Assembly: GCF_014648875.1 (NCBI RefSeq)
Contig: NZ_BMRY01000004.1
Coordinates: forward strand, 372,001-436,000
DNA: 64,000 nucleotides
Source: Streptomyces parvus
Lineage (GTDB): Bacteria; Actinomycetota; Actinomycetes; Streptomycetales; Streptomycetaceae
Reading direction: 5' to 3'
Shown: piece after piece, positions 59,431 to 64,000 of the stretch
Layout: the number at the start of each line of letters is the position of its first letter
Numbering within the stretch: position 1 is the stretch's first letter
Notes under the pieces: generated by a model
What the model saw: the letters and a program-made list of their open reading frames with translations, nothing else
Databases searched by the model: none
Told to the model about the DNA's origin: nothing
Made by a program: the position numbers and the translations under genes

Positions 59431-61917
59431 TCACCCCCGCCGCACCCGCCCCGCGATCCGCCGGCCCAGCCGGCCCAGCGTGCTGACACGGTTCCAGGTG
59501 CGGAAGGCCTCCGCCCGGCCGCTGCTGCCCGTGCGGCCCACCGTCGCCTCGACCTCCGCGACGTCCTCGGCCGACATCGCGCGGACCGCAGGGCGCAGGA
59601 CCTCGTCGAGGAGGGCGGCGGCCACCGGGGGCCAGGTCCGGCCCGCGTGCGGGTGGGCCGTCCAGACGGTGAAGCAGTCCGCCGCGTAGGCGGGTTGGGT
59701 GCGCAGGCGGGTCCGTACCGTCTCCGTCCGGGCGGTGCGGTCGTACGCGGCGATCAGCTCGGCGTCGTCGCCGTGGACGAAGTCGTACAGCTCGGCGCCC
59801 GGGCGGTCCGGGGCCAGCAATCGTTCCACCAGGGCGGTGTGCGCCCGTTCCCGGAGCGCCGGTTCGACCGGGTCCGCCTGGGCGCACAGGGTGCGGACCG
59901 TTTCCGCCCAGCCGGGCTCCGGTGCGCCCGTGCGGAGTTCGCGGACCAGGTCCAGCAGCAGGAGGCCCGCCCGCTCCCGGCCGCCGATCTCCCCGGGGAA
60001 GCCGCGCAGGAGGTCGTGGGCGAGGGCCGCCGCCTCGTCGGTGCTCGCGGGGGACGGGCCGACGGGCGGCTCGGCGGCGGACGCGCCCAGTGCCGCGTCG
60101 ACCAGGCGCGCCCACGTGCCGGCCGCGCGGTGCGAGTCCGACGTGGCCGCGTCCAGCAGGAGGCGGGCCTCCTCGACCGTCGGGGCCCGGTCCTCCCACA
60201 CCAGGCCCACCGCCGTGCGCAGCACCAGCGGTTCGGCGAAGGGGGAGAGGCCGGCCGCCCGCAGCACCCGGTGCCACACCGCCGCCCGGTCGCCGCCCAG
60301 CGTGGCCATCGCCCCCGGCACCTCCGCGCACATCCGCAGGTGCGGCAACGCCTGCGTCCCCGTGAACGGCAACGCCACCCGCTCCAGGAACCGGGCCACC
60401 GCCCCCGGGTCCTCCGGGGCGAGCCGGTCCAGCGCGCCGAGCAACGCCGTCCGCACCTCGAACTGCTCGTCCAGCAGCTCCAGCAGGGCCGGGGCGAAGC
60501 CCGGAAGACCCTCGGCTCCCGCCCCGGACTCCTCCTCGGCCTCCGCCAGCAGCGCCGGTGCCAGGCGGTCCACGACCCCCGGCAGTGCGTCCGTACCGTC
60601 CACGCCCAGCAGCCGCGCCACCCGCAGCAGTTGTACGGTTCGCGCGACCGACCGGGGTCCGGCCCTGTCGCCCAGCTCGGTCAGGATCTCCGGGGCGAGC
60701 CGCTCCGCGACCTCCGCACCCTCCGGCCCCACGAACGCGTCCCGGTGCGGCAGTTCCAGCGAGCCGTTGCCGCCCCGTACCGCCTCCGTCACCAGCATCG
60801 CCGCGAGCGGAGCGGTCACCGACGCGGGGCACCGGCCCTCCAGCGCGCCGAACAGCCGCCCCGCCGCGTCGAATTCGGGGCCCGTACGGTCGTCGATGCC
60901 TGGGGAGGTGAGGGCCTCGACCAGTTGGCCCGTACGTTTGGCGTCCAGGGCGTACGGGCGGTCCGCCGCCCAACCGGCCGCCGCCGCGCGCCCGTCCGGC
61001 CCGAGTGCGATCCCCGCGCACAACGCCGTCACCGCCAACGGGCCTGCCGCGAACGGCTCCCCGGGCAGTTCGCGGGCCTCCCGGAACAGCTCCGGCGACC
61101 GGCTCCGCCAGACCCGCGCCGCCGTCGCCGCCCACACGTCGTCCGTACCGCCGCCCGACGGAGCCTGCCCCGTGCACACATGCACCCGCAGGCCCGCCGC
61201 CCGCGCCGCCTCCGCGTCCTCGGGCAGCATCCCGACCACGCGCATCGCCGAACTCCCCGGCCGCCGGGTGTACGTGGTGAACGTCAGCCGCTCCGCGCAC
61301 TCCCTCGGCAGGGTCACGGACGCGAGGCCCAGCCACCTCGCCACGTCCGCGCACTGCCGCTCCACCAGCACCACCGGTCGCCCGCCGGGCTCCTTCGGCC
61401 CGCTCGCCCGGCGCAGATCCGCCAGTACGGCCGCGAGCCAGGGACCGCGCGACACGGCGAAGTCGTCCAGGCCCTCCGAGACCGCTGTCGGTCCGGGCGG
61501 CAGTGCCAGCGGGTCGGGTATCGCGCCGTCGGGCGTCACCGCCACCCAGTGCGGCGACCGCCACGCCTCGACCGGCAGCCGGTCGCCCGGCAGCGGCACC
61601 CCCGGCGGCAGATGCACCGCGTGCGCGTGGAACCGGACCCCCGGCCCCGCGCCGCCGGCCGTGTCCCGTACCGGGGCCGACCGGGAAACCAGACGGCTGC
61701 CGTCGGAGAGAGTGGCGTACGTGAACGGTTGCGGCAGCGAACGGAGTTCGCCGTCCGAGGGGCGGTCGGCGACGCCGTCGGGAAGCTCGTGGCGGAGCAA
61801 GGGCTCGATCTCGGCCAGCAGCGCCCCGGACACCCCGGGGCCGACCGCCGTGAACCGGCCCGCCGTCCCCTCGTCCCCCGGCGCGGCGGAGGTGTAGTGC
61901 ACCTGTGCAAGGCTCAT
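59431..61917 (-). CDS. GTPase-associated protein 1 (GAP1-type)
   Basis: An 828-residue alpha-helical protein matching the actinobacterial GTPase-associated protein 1 family: MSLAQVHYTSAAPG at the N-terminus, HAHAVHLPPGVPLPGDRLP, ERLTFTTYTRRPGSS and long helical repeats to the C-terminus. In the proposed GTPase-associated systems this protein works with a GTPase and membrane or effector modules, possibly in defence or stress. No GTPase gene is next to it here. No signal peptide or membrane helix is visible. ATG at 61917 starts the family's usual N-terminus. Confidence 0.75.
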   Translation of the reverse strand: MSLAQVHYTSAAPGDEGTAGRFTAVGPGVSGALLAEIEPLLRHELPDGVADRPSDGELRSLPQPFTYATLSDGSRLVSRSAPVRDTAGGAGPGVRFHAHAVHLPPGVPLPGDRLPVEAWRSPHWVAVTPDGAIPDPLALPPGPTAVSEGLDDFAVSRGPWLAAVLADLRRASGPKEPGGRPVVLVERQCADVARWLGLASVTLPRECAERLTFTTYTRRPGSSAMRVVGMLPEDAEAARAAGLRVHVCTGQAPSGGGTDDVWAATAARVWRSRSPELFREARELPGEPFAAGPLAVTALCAGIALGPDGRAAAAGWAADRPYALDAKRTGQLVEALTSPGIDDRTGPEFDAAGRLFGALEGRCPASVTAPLAAMLVTEAVRGGNGSLELPHRDAFVGPEGAEVAERLAPEILTELGDRAGPRSVARTVQLLRVARLLGVDGTDALPGVVDRLAPALLAEAEEESGAGAEGLPGFAPALLELLDEQFEVRTALLGALDRLAPEDPGAVARFLERVALPFTGTQALPHLRMCAEVPGAMATLGGDRAAVWHRVLRAAGLSPFAEPLVLRTAVGLVWEDRAPTVEEARLLLDAATSDSHRAAGTWARLVDAALGASAAEPPVGPSPASTDEAAALAHDLLRGFPGEIGGRERAGLLLLDLVRELRTGAPEPGWAETVRTLCAQADPVEPALRERAHTALVERLLAPDRPGAELYDFVHGDDAELIAAYDRTARTETVRTRLRTQPAYAADCFTVWTAHPHAGRTWPPVAAALLDEVLRPAVRAMSAEDVAEVEATVGRTGSSGRAEAFRTWNRVSTLGRLGRRIAGRVRRG

Positions 61918-62155
61918 CTGTCGGCCCTCTTCGTCCTGCCGCGCCCGGTCCCCGTGCCCACCCCGTACGGCTGGGTCGGGGGAGAAGTCCGCAGCCGCGG
62001 GGGCGACGTTATCAAGGACGGCGGGGTCTCTTCGCTCCTCGGCGGGCCGGGGCTCCCCGCCCTGCCGCGCAGCTCACCGAGATGTCCGAATTCCGCCGGT
62101 CACGGGGGCCTTGAAGGCCGATCCTGGAAGGGTCCCCCCTCATCGGAGAAGGAAC

Positions 62156-62893
62156 ATGACGCGCAGCACGCACCCGCCCCGGCCCAGCACACTCACCGAC
62201 CGCGTCGCGGCCATCGACCGGACCGCCCTCGCCGCGGAACTGGACGAACACGGCAGCGCCCCCGTCGGGCGGCTCCTCACTCCCGAGGTGTGCCGTGGGA
62301 TCGCCGCCCTGTACGGCGACGACGAGCGCTTCCGGGCCACGATCGACATGGCCCGCTACCGCTTCGGCTCCGGCCGGTACCGCTACTTCACCCATGAGCT
62401 GCCCGATCCCGTACGGGAGCTGCGAGAGGCGTTCTACCCGCTGCTGCTGCCGATCGCCCGGGCGTGGGCCGACAAGCTCGGCCGGGACGCGCCGTGGCCG
62501 GACACGCTGGAGGAGTGGATCGCGCGGTGCCACGCGGCCGGACAGGACAAGTCCGCCCAGATCCTGCTGCGTTACGGACCCGGTGACTGGAACGCGCTGC
62601 ACCAGGACGTCTTCGGCGAGCTGGTCTTCCCCCTCCAGGTCGTCGTGGGTCTGGACGCCCCCGGGCGCGACTTCACCGGCGGCGAGTTCCTGATGACCGA
62701 GCAGCGGCCGCGTGCCCAGTCCCGTGGATCGTCCACCACCCTGGAGCAGGGGCATGCGCTGGTCTTCACCACCCGGGACCGGCCCGTCGCCTCCCGGCGC
62801 GGCTGGTCCGCCGGGCCGATGCGCCACGGGGTGAGCACGGTCCGCTCCGGTGCCCGGCACACGCTCGGCCTCGTCTTCCACGACGCGAAATGA
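62156..62893 (+). CDS. 2-oxoglutarate/Fe(II)-dependent oxygenase
   Basis: A 245-residue protein with the facial triad His149-Asp151 (ALHQDVFGE) and His224 (MRHGVSTV), plus the 2-oxoglutarate-binding Arg234 (ARHTLGL). It belongs to the 2OG-Fe(II) oxygenase superfamily; hydroxylation of a protein, nucleic acid or small molecule cannot be distinguished. ATG at 62156 is preceded by GAGAAGGA. The next gene overlaps its stop as ATGA. Confidence 0.85.
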   Translation: MTRSTHPPRPSTLTDRVAAIDRTALAAELDEHGSAPVGRLLTPEVCRGIAALYGDDERFRATIDMARYRFGSGRYRYFTHELPDPVRELREAFYPLLLPIARAWADKLGRDAPWPDTLEEWIARCHAAGQDKSAQILLRYGPGDWNALHQDVFGELVFPLQVVVGLDAPGRDFTGGEFLMTEQRPRAQSRGSSTTLEQGHALVFTTRDRPVASRRGWSAGPMRHGVSTVRSGARHTLGLVFHDAK

Positions 62894-63480
62894 CCGGCCG
62901 CGACCGGCGGGCGACGTCGCCGAGGCTCCGCTCGCCGGGGCCTCCCGGCGACGTCCCCGCCCCCCACACCGAGAAGGAACTCGACGCTCTGGTCGGCCTG
63001 TTGGGCCGATCCCTCACCGAGGGCCGCGAGGGGGCCGGTGCGGTCGCCGTCGGCCATGGGCGGGACGCGTCCTCGCGGGCGGCTGCCGAGGCCTTCGTGA
63101 CGGCGTGGCAGGCGTACGGCGGAGACGTGCTGAGCCGGACCGACTGGCCCGAGGACGCCGCCTCGTGGCTGCGGCCCGCGAGCCGTCTGACGGCCCAGAG
63201 CCCCGACGCATGGGTGCTGGCCGGGGCCCCGCTGGGCGTCGCGCAGCTGGTGCGCCGTCTCGCCCACTCCACCGACTGGGGTCCGGCCCGCACCTTCGGC
63301 TTCGCCTCGCTGGACCCGCCCCGGCTCCTCGAACTGGCAGGGGCCGACGTCGTGGACGGCCTGCGGGGCGTTCACAGCGACGGAACCGTCTGGGTCGTCC
63401 GGCACGACGGGCTCATGCGCCTGCCGGGAACTCCCACTCCGGCCGTCCGGAATCAGGCGGGCTGCGGGTGGGAGTGGTAG
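62890..63480 (+). CDS. Periplasmic-binding-protein-fold-like protein, cytosolic
   Basis: A 196-residue protein. Residues 45-180 (GAGAVAVGHGRDASSRAAAEAF, YGGDVLSRTDWPED, PDAWVLAGAPLGVAQLV) resemble the second lobe of branched-chain amino acid-type binding proteins, but there is no signal peptide and no first lobe. It overlaps the oxygenase stop by 4 bases, so the two are coexpressed. Ligand and role unknown. Its 3' end overlaps the convergent LuxR gene by 28 bases. Confidence 0.6.
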   Translation: MTGRDRRATSPRLRSPGPPGDVPAPHTEKELDALVGLLGRSLTEGREGAGAVAVGHGRDASSRAAAEAFVTAWQAYGGDVLSRTDWPEDAASWLRPASRLTAQSPDAWVLAGAPLGVAQLVRRLAHSTDWGPARTFGFASLDPPRLLELAGADVVDGLRGVHSDGTVWVVRHDGLMRLPGTPTPAVRNQAGCGWEW

Positions 63481-64000
63481 CCGGCGGCGGAGTGAGGGCG
63501 CAGGAGCGTCGAGCCCGCCGCGCCGTCCTCGGCCACCAGGAACCGGCTCAGCTCGCCCCGGCCGCTGATCCGGAGCTTGCGGTAGCAGTGTGTGAGATGC
63601 GATTCGATGTTACGCAGGCTCACCTGGAGCAACCGGGCGATGTCCCGGTTGCTCATGCCCTGCGAGGCCAGCTTGGCGACCTGACGTTCCGAGCGCGTCA
63701 GCAGCGCCTCCGCGGACGCCTTACGGGGGTCCGGCCGGCCGCCCGCGTCGCGCAGCGCCTTCTGTACCAGCTCGACCAGTGCGTCCGCGCCCAGGGCGAT
63801 GCTCACCTCGTTGGCGCGGTGCAGCAACTCGCGGGCCCGGACGGTGGATCCGCTCTGCTGATAGGCGTGCCCCGTCGCGTACAGCGACTGCGCGTACAGC
63901 AGCGGAGCCTCCTTCACGTCGAGGAGGTCGACCGCGCGACGGGCGAGCCGCAGCACGTCACCCACGGGAGACACGGCCGCCAGCGCGAGCAGCGCCCTGC
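63453..64000 (-). CDS. LuxR-family regulator (C-terminal part; truncated by the window edge)
   Basis: The visible 182 residues begin in TPR-like helices (LYAQSLYATGHAYQQSGSTVRARELL) and end in a GerE HTH (LTRSERQVAKLASQGMSNRDIARLLQVSLR). The frame is open at the right edge, so this is likely the 3' part of a large LAL-type (ATP-binding) LuxR regulator. Its target is unknown. Confidence 0.78.
   Translation of the reverse strand, partial: RALLALAAVSPVGDVLRLARRAVDLLDVKEAPLLYAQSLYATGHAYQQSGSTVRARELLHRANEVSIALGADALVELVQKALRDAGGRPDPRKASAEALLTRSERQVAKLASQGMSNRDIARLLQVSLRNIESHLTHCYRKLRISGRGELSRFLVAEDGAAGSTLLRPHSAAGYHSHPQPA

Noticed and set aside
59378..61564. Gly/Arg-rich second frame within the GAP1 gene
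   Set aside because: Repetitive Gly-Arg composition arises from frame-shifted GC-rich codons; no conserved protein fits.

Overview
The window is a chromosomal segment of a Streptomyces or very close relative. GC content is near 72%, third codon positions are strongly G/C, GTG starts are frequent, and the run dxs, fadA-fadB, rnd, whiI, a DUF3000 gene, hemE, hemG, hemQ, zapE, murC and msrB is, as I recall it, the gene order of the Streptomyces core chromosome. No rRNA, tRNA, CRISPR array or prophage was recognised. The only mobile DNA seen is two decayed insertion-sequence fragments in a small accessory island.

Region by region. 1-6990: the 3' end of a sugar ABC permease, dxs, an APC amino-acid permease, a NYN-domain protein, an LCP cell-wall ligase and a galE-type epimerase. 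7140-15550: a lectin-like beta-propeller protein, then a surface-polymer operon with a Stealth phosphotransferase, an unknown 318-residue protein, a GT4-Stealth fusion and an SGNH esterase, most joined by 4-base overlaps. 15660-23995: the beta-oxidation pair fadA-fadB, a ferritin-like protein, RNase D, the sporulation regulator WhiI, a DUF3000 protein and hemE. 24028-28783: a CoA-disulfide-reductase-like flavoprotein and a DUF4349 lipoprotein on the minus strand, then hemG-hemQ, which with hemE supply three steps of the coproporphyrin-dependent heme pathway.

28940-37360: a secreted peptidase, then the most interesting locus, an MNIO (DUF692) enzyme whose C-terminal part resembles the DUF2063 partner, followed after 5 bases by a TIGR04222-type membrane protein with a Gly/Ser/Cys tail holding eight cysteines. 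This looks like a peptide-modification system of the RiPP type with a membrane-anchored substrate. A DUF4142 protein, a PTH2-like hydrolase, an AIM24 protein, a small ABC transporter and a zinc-ribbon mini-protein follow.

37360-44860 is accessory: an IS256-family remnant abutting a SARP/AfsR-type regulator that seems to have lost its C-terminus, a 760-base gene-poor stretch, a methyltransferase, an IS701-family remnant, and a divergent MFS/ArsR pair with a clear operator-like palindrome. 44880-52740 returns to conserved genes: polysaccharide deacetylase lipoprotein, PhoX-type phosphatase, OsmC, ZapE, a RibD-like reductase, MurC, MsrB and a 48-residue basic protein. 52813-64000 is mixed: a VOC protein, a WhiJ-type regulatory trio (XRE/DUF5753, DUF397, anti-sigma-like ATPase), a dienelactone-hydrolase-like protein without its nucleophile, a decayed MarR gene, a lone GTPase-associated protein, a 2OG-Fe(II) oxygenase and a LuxR-type regulator cut by the window edge. 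Several perfect inverted repeats act as terminators or candidate operators.
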